From contig JANFAH010000007.1 of the NCBI GenBank assembly GCA_024663395.1, positions 2,232,001-2,296,000 on the forward strand: a stretch of DNA of 64,000 nucleotides, written 5' to 3'. This stretch comes from Pisolithus tinctorius (lineage: Eukaryota; Basidiomycota; Agaricomycetes; Boletales; Pisolithaceae). Under the pieces are notes generated by a model, which saw only the letters and a list, made by a program, of their open reading frames with translations, was not told where the DNA came from and did not search any database. A program made the position numbers and the translations under genes. Positions 53,103 through 63,850 of the stretch are shown here, piece after piece; within the stretch, counting starts at the first letter, position 1; every line of letters begins with the position of its first letter.

Positions 53103-54257
53103 GTGGACAAGCAACATCTATCTACGAAGTGTTTTCTGCCTACAGCTACACATGACTCACTGACGAACAGTGTACAGGGATCTACAGAGTTATCAAGGTA
53201 CATAGAGTGCGAGAAAGTACTGAAGTTAGTTTCGACAAGTCATGTGCAGCCACACAGCCCACCCGAGAAGACAAATAGTGAGGACCGAAGCCCTGGCAGG
53301 CTCGTCGGAGCAGCTGCAGCAACCTGTTTTGAGACGGGAGAGTTTTCCTTGAGTACAAACAGAATACTGACTACTGAGTTACAGGAAGCAGTAGAACTCG
53401 AGCGAGTCGAACCTGCATTGGTGGAGGAACCACTCACAACGAAAGTCCCGTTCGAATTTGAAGCGAATTACAACACTCAAAGGGGTTTTTCTTTTTGTTC
53501 GTATCGAGTTTCTCTGATGGCTACTGGTGTGTCACTACAGGAGTCCTACCTAAGAGGTCGAGGCAGTGAAAGGAGTGACCTCGGAGTTCCTGCAGTCAGC
53601 AGAAATACGCATCAGTTAACCGACGACCTATTCAGGTCAAAGATTCCGCTCGAATTCGAAGCTGAAAGGCTCGAAGAACACCTGAAGCCCACAGGAGTTG
53701 GAGTCGAAGGGCTCGAAACACTCACAGGCAGTCCCGAAACAGATAGGTTGGCATACAAAGAGGTCGTTGACTCACACAGAGCACCGCAGCACATGAGTCA
53801 CGTCGAGTCGAAGGTTATTGCGAGAAGAATTCAGATCGAGGAGCCATCGAGGCTCATTATACGAAGGAAGCCGCCAGAAGAAGTTTTGCAAATCGAAATG
53901 TTGAAGCACGTGGCGAGGGTGGACGGCCTCGCACTTGAAATGTTCCATGGCAGCACGGTGCCAGCAATATATATTTTATTCGAGAATCCGTCGAGAGAAT
54001 CAACGCGCACACTCGGTATTAGGACTTGTAGAGGAAGTCCAGCGATGTTGACTAAGCGGAGTCACGTGACCGCTCAGCGCGTTGTGGCCGTGCGCACTCA
54101 AGTACTACATACTGACGACTCTACTGTTACAGGTCAGCTGTGCAGGATCGCGGCGATCGAAGAATATGAGGAATGGGGCGAGTGGCGTACCGTATGGAAG
54201 TTACCGCAACTGCGAGCGACGGTGACAGCAGCAAGGACGACAACGGTAGCAACCTGA
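53103..54257 (+). CDS. E4 second open frame, 384 aa, unassigned
   Basis: The frame is open and highly charged (Glu, Arg, Thr). A KVPFEFEAN/KIPLEFEAE phrase occurs twice (near residues 120 and 185), suggesting an internal duplication. A possible intron (GT near 53486, CACTACAG near 53540) would remove the one hydrophobic stretch. No protease or RT motif. It may be the first exons of the modular gene that continues through 58.2 kb. Confidence 0.4.
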   Translation: MDKQHLSTKCFLPTATHDSLTNSVQGSTELSRYIECEKVLKLVSTSHVQPHSPPEKTNSEDRSPGRLVGAAAATCFETGEFSLSTNRILTTELQEAVELERVEPALVEEPLTTKVPFEFEANYNTQRGFSFCSYRVSLMATGVSLQESYLRGRGSERSDLGVPAVSRNTHQLTDDLFRSKIPLEFEAERLEEHLKPTGVGVEGLETLTGSPETDRLAYKEVVDSHRAPQHMSHVESKVIARRIQIEEPSRLIIRRKPPEEVLQIEMLKHVARVDGLALEMFHGSTVPAIYILFENPSRESTRTLGIRTCRGSPAMLTKRSHVTAQRVVAVRTQVLHTDDSTVTGQLCRIAAIEEYEEWGEWRTVWKLPQLRATVTAARTTTVAT

Positions 54258-54377
54258 GCGACAGCAACGGTGACGACGACCCTACTTAGCGCAGGTAAAC
54301 AGCCGTACGAGGTTGGAGGTGCCGTCCGATGGGAACGAGGCACGAGTAGCGCAGATAACGGGCTCGAAAGCTCAAAG

Positions 54378-57300
54378 GTCGGTTTTGATTTCGGAACGTT
54401 TTACTTACATCTGCCCTACTCTAGGGAGGCCGGATATCTACAACAGACAACGATCACGGTACAGGGAACAACGACGACGACGACGATTACACCGAGTGCA
54501 GGTCAACGGCCAGGCAAGATCGGATGCGCCGTTCTATGGAGACAAGGCACGAGGAGCGCAGGTTCTGGGCTCGACGGAGCAAAGGTTTGTTATGATTCCA
54601 GTACGTTTTACTTACATCTATTCTACTCTAGGGAAAATGGACATACGCGATGAAGCACGACGGAGGCCCTCGCGGTCGCAATTCGAGGGTCAATGATGGA
54701 CTACGAACGAGCGGTAGCGACAGCAATGCGGACGATGACTAGACCTAGCGCAGGTCAATGGCCAGTCGAGATCGACTGTGCCATTCGATGGAAACAGGGC
54801 GCGAAGAGCGCGAGTACTGAGCTCGATGGCTCAGAGGTGCATTTTGATTTCGAGACGCTTTACTTACATCTATGCTATTCTAGAGAAGGAAGCTGTCTAC
54901 GACGAAGTGCAATCGCGGCGCAAGAATCTACGAAGGACTATGAACGGAAGACACTCGGACGTACCGCGAAACGAATACGAGGAACTACGACGATCTACGA
55001 GGAAAGACAGCGGACCATCGAGGAGAAACTACACGACGTAATACAATGGCGCTACTACGAATGGGGCGAACGGTCAGAAGGCACGATGGTGATATTGTTC
55101 TTGTCATTCAGTACAGAGACTATGCCGGAGGAGATCGTATATAGATGAGCGATGGCGACAACGACGATGGCGACGACAACAGGAGAACAGGAGACGAGGT
55201 CGATGGCGCTGGATGCGGAGCAGTGGCCATGCAATGCGAGAATGGCCATACAGTGGATACGAGGCACGGTGGACACGAACGATCAGCTTGACGGCTCGAG
55301 GTTTCGTGTTCATTTCGGTTTATTCTACTTACATCTTCGTTTTTCTAGGGAAAATAGCTATATACGACGAAGGCCGAGTGATGCCCAGATAACTGCGATT
55401 CAAGAAACTACGGCGATCTACGAGCAAATGTCACGCGGATGAATGACAAGATTAGTACGATGGCTACAGTTCGGGCTACGACCGCAGTCGTCAAGGATAC
55501 GAGATCCGATGAGCATGGATACTGAGCCAAATGGCTTAAGGTTTTGTTTCAGACTTAAATCGTTTTACTTACGTCTACTCTATTCTAGGAAAAACAGATG
55601 TGTGAGACGACGCTTGAGCGACATCCAAGCTGTTGCGGTGCAAGGATCTACGAAGATCTATGCGGAAATACAGTGGACCGTCAAGGAGAAGCTATGCGAA
55701 GCGATCCGACAGTGTTGCTATGAATGGGGCGAGTGGATAGAACAAGCCGAAGGCTCGAAGATAGCATACAGACTAGCGACTGCAATAGCAACGGTTACAA
55801 CGATGACAACGGCAACGACTACAGCAACAGCAGAGACAACGATGATGGCAATGGTGCTTGGGGAGGGTCGAAGGCTGTGTGAGGCAGGGACGGCCATCCA
55901 AAGGGAACAGAGCGCGATGGAGACCACCAAGCTTGAACGCTCGGAGTTCTGTTTTGATTCTAGAATCTGCTACTCACACCTCCATTATTCTAGCAAGGAC
56001 AGATACCTACTGCGAACTACGTTTGCAATAGAAGGGCCTACGGTGGTCTACGATCGAAGATCGTATGGGTGTACAGCAAGACTAGCATGAAGACTATGGT
56101 TCGAACTACTACAACAATCATCGAGGATGCAAGATTCGACAGACATGGATGCTGAGCGTGATGACCCGAGTTTCTATTTTTGTTGTGCGGCTTTTTACTC
56201 ACAGTTAGGTTATTTTAGGGTAGACGACAACGTCGAAGAAGGAACGCATCTATATACAGTACAACAGCAAATTTCAAAGTCGCAGCAAGACGCGCGAGAT
56301 GCAAGGAGCATCGAAGCCATGCCGAGTGGGCTCGAAGGCCCAAGTCTTAGCCCTCTCTTTAAGCTGTTTTACTTACAGCTACCGCATTTTAGGGATCGCG
56401 AATTTTTACAGAGCATCAACAAATCCTTGAGTGTCGATGCGCTTACAATACAAAGGTCCCAATCGGGACGACCTGCGACTGCCTCCCTTCAAGATGAAGA
56501 TGCCTACATTACTGTCGACTGAAGCGAGTTAGTAGGTCGACACATTGTCGAACGGTTAGTGAAGGGAGACTCCATCCCCGTGTTGGATATCGTGCAGAGA
56601 CATCACGAAGTCTCATTTTATTTGGGAGACATCACAGACGAACGGGACATGTTGGATATATTGGAGAGATCGGGCGTTACATATATTGTACAGAATGCCT
56701 TACTACGGCGAGGTGCGAAAGACCCCTCTGTCTACTTCAGGGGTTACGTCGAAGGCACCCGAGCCGTCATCGAAGCAGCCATCGCAGCCGGTGTCCGTAG
56801 GCTCGTCTACACGAGTTCTGCAGGCGTCGTATTTGACAGCACTGACGTCGTGAATGTCGATGAACGAGTGCCCTACCTGGAGAAGCTGTTCAACGCGTAT
56901 AATCTACTGCCTTACCATTCTACCACGTCAAGCGAACCGAGACTGGACCCTGAGGGCGCGACAGCAAAGCTCAACGAATCTCTACACCGCGCTCTCCCTC
57001 CCATATGTGCCACAACCGAATATCACCGCACGACACAGACACTCAGTTCCTATGTCGCACCCACACCCAACGCTGAATCCATCCTATCCGCGTTCAACAC
57101 CCCATTTGACCCACATGGACTCATGGACCCCGTTGTCCGTTCTCGAAGCGATGGACAGGCATTCTTCATCACAAGTGGAGAAGCGTTCGGTGTCTTAGGC
57201 TTTACAAGGGTATACAACGAGTACGAGCGAAAACCATCGCACTTAAAGGTACAGGGTACATGCGAATGGCTGTGTGGTGAGACAAGGGTATGGCTCGTCA

Positions 57301-58170
57301 TCGAACGGTGGTCATTTGAAGCAACAGCAAGCTTTCAATGGAGGAGATGCATAGAGGATTCATGCGCTGAGCTCGACGGCTCAATCTTTCTCTTTTGTTT
57401 TGTGTCATATCGCTTACGGCTACATTGCTATAGGAAAGTTCAGTGTCTACGAAGAGGTAGGAGCGACATCCAAGTGGCTGCGGTGTGGAAGTGCAAAGCA
57501 ACACACAAGAATGAACACTGGACTATCAAATCAAAGCTACACAAGACAATTTGACAGCTCTACTACGATATTGAAGGGAAAGAGATGTTTGACGATGAAG
57601 GCCGGGAGGCGGCACGGTGGATATTAGCAGCGATGACAGGACTGGATGAGGATCGACAGCTGCACAAAATAGGAAGCGTCATTCGATGGAGGTGAAGCAC
57701 GATGGGCGCGGACCCTGAGCTCAACAGCTCGAATTTTCGTTTTGAATTTAGGATGCCTTACTTACATCCTTGTTATTCTAGGGGGAACGGATACCTACAA
57801 CGAATGGCGGTCATGATACGAGAGTCTACAATGGACTTCGAGCAAAGGACTCACAGACATACAGTTAAGCAAGCACAACGAATGCTGCTCGAACTACAAC
57901 GACGATCTTCCGTGGCGGAAGGAGTAGCACAACACGCGAGAGACATTGGGACCATACCAGATGAGCCTGGCGGCTCGATGTATCGTTTTTCGTCCATAAA
58001 GTTTTACTTATGGCTACGTTATTCTAGGTTAAGCGAAGGTCTACGAAGTAGGGGTAAAGATCGCTTACCCAGTCGACGAGGTTGCGCATGATGTGTTCGA
58101 AGTGACTTGGGTTCACGCACCGAGCCCGAGCGCTCGTTTTTGTCTTTCGTTTTTATGACGTTCTACTCAC
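54378..58170 (+). repeat. E4 array of about twelve near-identical 47-49 bp intron-like modules
   Basis: Modules at 54378-54424, 54585-54631, 54837-54883, 55301-55348, 55541-55588, 55946-55993, 56170-56218, 56344-56392, about 57385-57433, about 57727-57780, 57980-58027 and about 58120-58180. Each begins GT (two are mutated), has a TTTTG-rich centre, a branch-like ACTTAC or ACTCAC, a pyrimidine run and TTCTAG or TTTTAG. The sequence before is usually GCTCGA(C/A)GGCTC(A/G)AAG; after it comes GG(A/G)...GGATACCTACGACGAA-like sequence. Flanking exon-like units of 150-250 bp are also repeated (a GAATGGGGCGA phrase recurs at 54170, 55060 and 55720). Confidence 0.72.
56523..57220 (+). pseudogene. Captured ERG26-like (sterol C-4 decarboxylase, 3-beta-HSD family) fragment in E4
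   Basis: The frame reads GRHIVERLVKGDSIPVLDIV, then FYLGDITDERDMLDILERSG, YVEGTRAVIEAAIAAGVRRL and VYTSSAGVVFDSTDVVNVDE. This is the N-terminal NAD-binding half of the 3-beta-hydroxysteroid dehydrogenase family, most like fungal Erg26 of ergosterol synthesis. After NAYN the reading jumps to a later part of the same protein (ATTEYHR, YVAPTPNAESILSAFNTP, VVRSRSDGQAFFITSGE), so the middle with the catalytic Tyr-x-x-x-Lys is deleted. The first Gly motif is missing too. No intron interrupts it. It lies between intron-like modules of E4, so it is part of the element, not its target. Confidence 0.8.
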
Positions 58171-58180
58171 GAATCTACAG

Positions 58181-59469
58181 GTCTAAGGTACTCAATAAAG
58201 TCGAAGCGCAGCTGCTGATATCCGAAGGAAAAGAAGATGGCGCGAGTTCAGGGGTAGAGTGTGAAGAGCTATTGACGAAACTCAGGAAGGGGAAATTTGA
58301 AGCCAAGGTACCCTGGTGCGAAGGAAAAGGCGATCAATGGGGATGGACGGCTCGAAGCTGTTCATCAGTACTTAGCATCAAGACTTCGTCCGCCCAACTG
58401 TGAGGTTGAAGGCCGACGACCAAGATCGAACAAAGTTAGCACCTTCACTCGTCAGGGTCGAAGACCTATCATCGAAGAGAGCTTGAGGATCTACAGACTT
58501 AAGGTGACAGCTTTTATTATAGTTCAAGCATGTGCTACTTCGAGATATTTTGTTTCTAGCAGTGAACAAGTGGTAGACGAAGATGGGCGACTCGAGGTCG
58601 CTCGGCGACACTTAGTGCGAGAGCTTCGGCCACCTGATGGAGAACCAGACGAAGTACGAGAAATCGGGTGCGCGCATGCACAGGGAGTCGAGGCTGTGAA
58701 AATAGGAATGGGACAAGTGAACGAGGCAAGGGTCCCAGTGAGCGTGTCGATATATAGTTTTCTTTAAAATGAGTTTTGCTTCGAGCGACGTCATTCAACC
58801 GAGTCGTGCTAACCTTCGGGTGATTCTACTCACCCCAACTTATAGTTTCGAGTTCCATTGTTTTTTTTCTTGGTGCTAAATCGTCTTAAGGACGAGCAGT
58901 AGTCGAGAGCACATATGTGTATAAGGATAGTAAATACACGACTGATCGGGATTTGTTTTAGGTACATATATACGTCTTCGAGCTGCCTCATAGAGGGCCA
59001 GCATCTGCTGTACCAGCCGCTGAGCTGCATTACACTCTGTTACTGTTTCGCACAAAGACTGTGCCTCGAAGAGCTGTCATTGACTCGCTCTGCACTCGGT
59101 TTGTTGCTCGCTTGTTTGCTTGCCTGGAGATTATCTCCGTCGTCTTTTGGTTCGAGGTTTGGGCCTTGAGGGGAGTGTTCGAGAGGCAGGGTGTGTGTTC
59201 GAGAGGCCAGGTGGCGCTCTGTAGGCGGAAAGGGTTGTGTTCGAGGGCGAAAGGTTTTGAGGATGAAGAGGGTTGTTCAGCGAGATCAGGAGTGTGTTTT
59301 GGGAAGGAAGGGGGTCATGTTCGAGTAGTGAGGAGGTTAGGGGTGAAGAGTTGTGTTTGAAGGGCATGAGGATATGTGGTGAGGTCGAGGGAAGCAGATG
59401 CGAGGATGAGGATGTTTGTGTGAGGAGGAGAGTGACCAAGGATGGTTGAATTCTAAACCACCCCTCGGA
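58181..59469. other. E4 3' internal region
   Basis: Short open frames continue to about 58770 (charged, Glu/Arg-rich, like the preceding exon units). From 59160 the sequence is G-rich with repeated GTGTTCGAG phrases (59178, 59205, 59238, 59320) and no domain. The last bases before the 3' LTR are ACCACCCCTCGGA. Confidence 0.45.
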
Positions 59470-59930
59470 TGTAGGGAACGAGTTCAAGTTCCCTAGGAGA
59501 ATCCGTCTTGGTCAGGAGTTTAGGGGTGGAAGGACTTGTTTTATTTCTTGCCTTTGTTCTTGTGTTTGTACCCCTGGACTTGGTGACGAGCAGCCGCGTC
59601 GCTGACTAAGCACATGTGCTGTGTTCGCGCGAGTTCAGTTTACCATAACAACCAATCCATGTCACAGGCCCTCAGTAGTAGGGTGATTTAGTCTCGCATT
59701 TCGGTGAGTTTTCAAAGTTAGATTTATTACTTTGGGGAATACCCAAAGTGCCAGGAGGACTGGCAAGAGTATTAGACAGGCACAGCTAAGTATCTTTTTT
59801 CTAGTTCGCATTTTTTACTTTTTACTACACTTCTTTCTCCAGAGAGAACCTCCCTTTTGGGTCGAGCACTAAACTCGCCCATTACTGACTATTACCATAA
59901 TAGGTACATTCTATTTTACCTATTCCTACA
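59470..59930 (+). repeat. E4 3' LTR, 461 bp
   Basis: TGTAGGGAACGAG...TATTCCTACA, matching 51721-52184 with about 20 differences. Confidence 0.92.
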
Positions 59931-61006
59931 GCGGACTTGAAGACAAAGATTGGCTGCATGCGCAGCCATGGCCTCGGCCCTGACCATTCCGAGGGCCTGC
60001 GAGATATCTGTGGCAGTCTTGTCATCAAATCCACCATGCACAGGCGCCTTGCCCTTCCCACAGGTCCTACCCTCGACAACTTCCACGACGATGATGACGA
60101 TGTCATCATGAGCCCGCTTGGATGTACCGGCCTTGGGAGCCTTGGTAGCACGTGCTGCAGTGGGTTAGCTTCGACCATGTTGGGACAGCCTCGCTACTCA
60201 CCTATGGATGCACCAGCCTGCGCCCTTTTTCCTGACCCCTTGCTGGACTTTTCGCAGCCCTGCTTCATCTTCGCGCACCAATCACATGTCTTGCCACTCA
60301 GCCCAAAGCACAGTGTTCCCTTGACAGTGCACCACATGCAGGGCACTGCATGCAGTACCTGCCCTGGGGGGACAGTTACCTTGGGCTTCCCGTTGTCGTC
60401 GCTCTTGGCAATTGTCTGTTGAGATCGCTGTGTGGATGTGGTGTCAGTAACGCTACTCCACGCACATGCAGGTACTTACCTTGCGAGCCGGCTGCGGGAC
60501 CTCCACGTGCGACATCCTTTCTGTTGCAGCCAGCATGGCTGCACTCATCCCCTGCCCCTCTCCTACCTCCTGTGTGACCTCCTCCTCCATTCACACATCC
60601 TCATCACTGCCCCTGCACGCAGCTGCTGCAACCTCCTCTGCAGACCACCTCTCATATGCCTCGTCCGCCTCTGCAATCACGGGCCCATCCACTGCATCTA
60701 TCTTGACGTTGACGTCCAGCTCCCACCTGCACTCGACGATGGGGTACACTTCCCCCTGGGAGACTGTCAATGCTGTGGGCCCCAAACAAACTGTGCACTT
60801 ACTGTTTTCTCCTCCCATCAGCGCATCCACATCACCTTCTCCTCCCACAGCTCCACCTTGTCATCTGGGAGGCACTTGGCTTCGGCAATGAGAGCCGTGG
60901 AAGCTGTCACGAACCTTGCCTTCAGCGCAGCCTTCTCCACTTCCACAGGGTCAGGAGTGGCTGCACGAACGAGTTGGGAGAGACAGGGGGCATGGCTAGC
61001 AGACAT
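59931..61006 (-). pseudogene. E5 antisense Zn2Cys6-like gene, truncated, one TGA
   Basis: Exon 1 61006-60836 (171 bp, identical length to E1), exon 2 60755-60480, exon 3 60415-60202 (214 bp, identical length to E1), exon 4 from 60154 until the E4 junction. The cysteine cluster is CMWC..C..CDWC..C with the same C-x2-C-x6-C-x7-C-x2-C-x6-C spacing. Intron positions and phases match E1. A TGA at 60593-60591 replaces the Arg codon (CGG) of E1. Between the two copies the cysteines and intron borders are kept while many other residues differ. Confidence 0.78.
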
Positions 61007-61317
61007 GATGTGAGCGATAGAGAAGGCGATTGATGAGGGGGAAAGAATCAAATCAATGCAAAGGTTTGAGCTGTGCACTAACAAATATATACTTAGCGGC
61101 CATGAGGCGCTTATGTCATCAGTCTGGACGCCTATACGCGGTATTCAACAGCCTTCTCACATCCCTCGGCTCTATGCTTCCTTCACTTCCACGCGGAACT
61201 CGCCAGTGTTCTTGAACCCTCGGCACCACACCGTTGCCATCACCACGTGGCAAGCTATTTGCATCCTCCATGCCACGTGGCTGACCAGGGACAGTCAGCA
61301 TCTAAGTCCCCTGCAGG

Positions 61318-61978
61318 TGTGAGGAATCCGCATTCCCTGGATGTGTGAGCCCCTATTATTAACCGTTCCATGACTACTGTTACATCTGCTCCCCTCTCAC
61401 ATTCGCCGTTGTTCACACACTACCTTCCCACGCCCTCGCTCTCTCTCGCACAATGCTATACCTGCGGCCACTGTGCCCCAGTCGCTTCTTTTCCCTCGGA
61501 CCCTTCATTTTACCACCATCTCTGTTCCCTTTTGTTAGTAGTATACCCTCAGTCTCTGTTCCGGCTTGTCCTGTCTTATGTGTACACGCTGTCACGTGGC
61601 TTTTCCTTACTTGTACCTTGTCTTACTTAGGTTCTGGGTTTTCCCAGACTATAAAACCCTGTACTTAGGTACAGAATGGGACCTTTTGGCACTGGGAAGG
61701 TCACCACGAGTTTCCTTTACACTTTGTCTACACCGCATGTCTCGCATTCTGCCACACACGAACTACGTATACTGCTCACACCGCTCACATCGCCAGTACT
61801 ATTCCACGGACCATGCCATGCACATCACGAACCACTACTGCTACAAAGCACCAGGTCTCACCTTCTAGACTCGACAGTCCAGAATCCCTTGGGATGAGCA
61901 ATTCATTCCCTTCATTTTTTATTGTTGTTATCTAAGCCATCTAGCTCATATTATACAGCTACTTGGACTTTTCCTACA
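61318..61978 (+). repeat. E5 3' LTR, 661 bp
   Basis: TGTGAGGAATCC...TTTTCCTACA, same family as the E1 LTRs. TATA-like CTATAAAACC near 61648. The right flank is GCATGC. Confidence 0.88.
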
Positions 61979-61989
61979 GCATGCACACC

Positions 61990-62480
61990 ACATGGTCCAG
62001 CACCTGGACTGTTTCCTTTTCTGGATGTTCTATGTTACCCATTCATATGTCCTCTGTCTACCCTTCATTCATCATCTAGGAAGTTTTTACTTGAAAATTT
62101 CTGGGTCTCCATATGTCAGTTCCAATTCTGGTTACTGTACCTCTGTAGTAGTATAAAAGCATGTATCATACTCCACCATTCCTCAGTACAAATATCAACT
62201 TAGTTCCTACTCCCTCTGACTCTGTCTTCTGCCTGTCAGAGTTACCTCTGACACTCCGTCTGTACACTCCCTCTGAAATACAAGGGCTGAGATCATGCAA
62301 GGGGTAGCACACAAGCTAAACCCGATGCCCTCACTCTGCTCCACCTTTGTCTTGGCAGACTTCATTCCTGCCAACACTCCACCAGTCAGAATTCTGCTTC
62401 CTTGTGTTGGACTTGCTTCTGAACCTCCCTCCAGACCTTATATAGCATTGGAGTTGGTCAGAGTAGGCCCAGACTTGACA
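61990..62480 (+). repeat. Probable old LTR related to E2
   Basis: The stretch with TATAAAAGCATG near 62150, ATCAACTTAGTT, TTACCTCTGACACTCCGTC, ACAAGGGCTGAGATCATGCA and the ending CCCAGACTTGACA follows the order of the E2 LTR from its TATA box to its CTTGACA end, but is strongly diverged and CpG-poor. The left edge is not resolved. Confidence 0.4.
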
Positions 62481-63031
62481 CCATGTCAACTATCAGGCCC
62501 TGGACCCCACTCTCTAGCTGATTAGGATCCATGCTGTTGACTGCACTGGTGAGGGATTCTACTTTTTCAGTGATGTGGCTACTTAGCATTTCAGCATCTT
62601 CATTAATTTTTGCTAGGTTTTTGGAGACTGAGAATTTTGGCGACTTGAGGGGAGATGGTGGCAACAACAGAGGTCTCTAATCTTTCTGATATGGCTTTAG
62701 TGATGGATTCAGCAATTTCCAATGTTGCTAGGTCTCTGACTAAGTATGCTGTTGCATGGATGGCTGATTGTAGGGTGTTGCTTACCCCCTTCACCTGTGA
62801 GATGTAGAACAGGGCATGGGAGATGTGTTCTGGGGTAGTTGGTTCTCCCTGTATCATGTAGAGCTGGTCTAGGAATATTCTGGCTGATTCCAAGTCTTTT
62901 ATTTCAGTGTCTGGGTCATTGACAATTTCCTCAAGGGAGAGGCCACCACTTCTGGTGACCTTGCCAAGGTTTGACACACATGAGGCTGGCAGGGGTCCTG
63001 GCATGGTGTGGGAACTTGACCTCGAGGACAT
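62458..63031 (-). pseudogene. LINE ORF1-like (Gag-like) relic
   Basis: The frame from 63031 (MSSRSSSH) carries LSLEEIVNDPDTEIKDLESA, RIFLDQLYMIQGEP, HISHALFYISQVKGV and a long helical stretch to about 62640. The reading then continues in another frame (KINEDAEMLSSHITEKVESL), so there is a frameshift. I recall the EEI..DPDTEI.DL..A..FLDQL signature from ORF1-type proteins upstream of non-LTR reverse transcriptases in mushrooms; the RT is not in the window. Confidence 0.45.
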
Positions 63032-63515
63032 TCATCCTGTTGAGGACATGTGCTGGTGGGTTGTGTTGTGGGTTTGGGTGGGTTACAGGTGTGATTGAAT
63101 GCTTAAGTTTGTTTGCTCAAACTTGAGAGGGTGCTGCTTTATGTTGCTTTGCCTGCAACAGGCTCTGCTTTTGAGGGCTGATCTGAGAGGTCTGGAAATT
63201 TTTTGGGGTCCCAGTTGGGGTGCCATTTGAAGCAGAGTCAAGGAGCATCTTGCCCATGTGTTGTGACTAAGTGTGACTACACTATGTGTAGGTACCACAT
63301 AGGCACATCACCACTTGCTTTCTTTGTCTTTTGTGTTGGTTTTGGTTGGTTTTCACCACTGAACCACACTTTGACTCACACCAGGACCTGAAGGTACCTT
63401 TAGGGAAGGCATGAAAGTGCCTCCCCACCTCAGTGAGGAGGATTGGGCAGAGGGCTGGTGACAAGCATTGGTGCTTGGCAGCAGTGTGGGGCTCTCCCAC
63501 AGGGGATGATGGTGG

Positions 63516-63850
63516 TTGCTGATCAAGAGGCATCCTGCCTTGACCATTGTATACCTTTCTGACATTCCTGATACCAGTTCACTTGGGAGCAGTGAGTGGT
63601 TCAGGCATGGGTGGACCCTCCAAGGACTACTGGCTCCCAAACACATACTATTCTACACCCACAACTGGTCACTTTACAAGAATGTTCACTCTTCAAACCA
63701 TAAAACCAATGTCATTGTGCTGGATGAGCTGGAGGAGGCAACTGGAATAGTCCTGGTTCCTTACCAATTTTTCTCCAGGTTTGGACAATGCATGTCATGC
63801 ACATGTGAGACTCCACATCAGCAAAACTACAATGTGCTTAATCTGTCTTG
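63516..63850 (+). pseudogene. HET-domain (heterokaryon incompatibility) fragment
   Basis: The frame reads ALTIVYLSDIPDTSSLGSSE, WFRHGWTLQGLLAPKHILFY and VIVLDELEEATGI. The W(F)-x-R-x-GWTLQE-L-x-AP core is diagnostic of HET domains; here the Glu after TLQ is Gly. HET proteins trigger cell death on non-self fusion in ascomycetes and are expanded in mushrooms with unclear roles. The start of the domain is not open upstream, and the 3' part drifts out of the family pattern in CpG-free sequence, so this is a relic. Confidence 0.65.

Larger units (their letters stand above)
51721..59930 (+). mobile_element. E4: non-autonomous LTR element with Gag, intron-like array and captured ERG26 fragment
   Basis: The LTRs at 51721-52184 and 59470-59930 differ at roughly 5 percent of sites, mostly transitions. 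It has a PBS like that of E1, one Gag frame and no recognisable protease, RT, RNase H or integrase in 6 kb. The flanks do not match: the left is E3 pol, the right is the antisense gene of an E1 relative. No target duplication (CGCAC against GCGGA). It probably depends on an autonomous relative for movement. Confidence 0.85.
59931..61978 (+). mobile_element. E5: 3' end of an E1-family element
   Basis: Contains the antisense gene (5' part) and the 3' LTR in the same arrangement as 15.1-17.6 kb of E1, including the GGGACAGTCAGCATCTAAGT stretch before the LTR. It begins abruptly at the E4 LTR inside antisense exon 4. The rest of the element is not in the window. Confidence 0.82.

Noticed and set aside
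56559..57554. Functional ERG26 gene
   Set aside because: The catalytic Tyr-x-x-x-Lys region and the first nucleotide-binding motif are missing, and the 3' end runs into the E4 modules.
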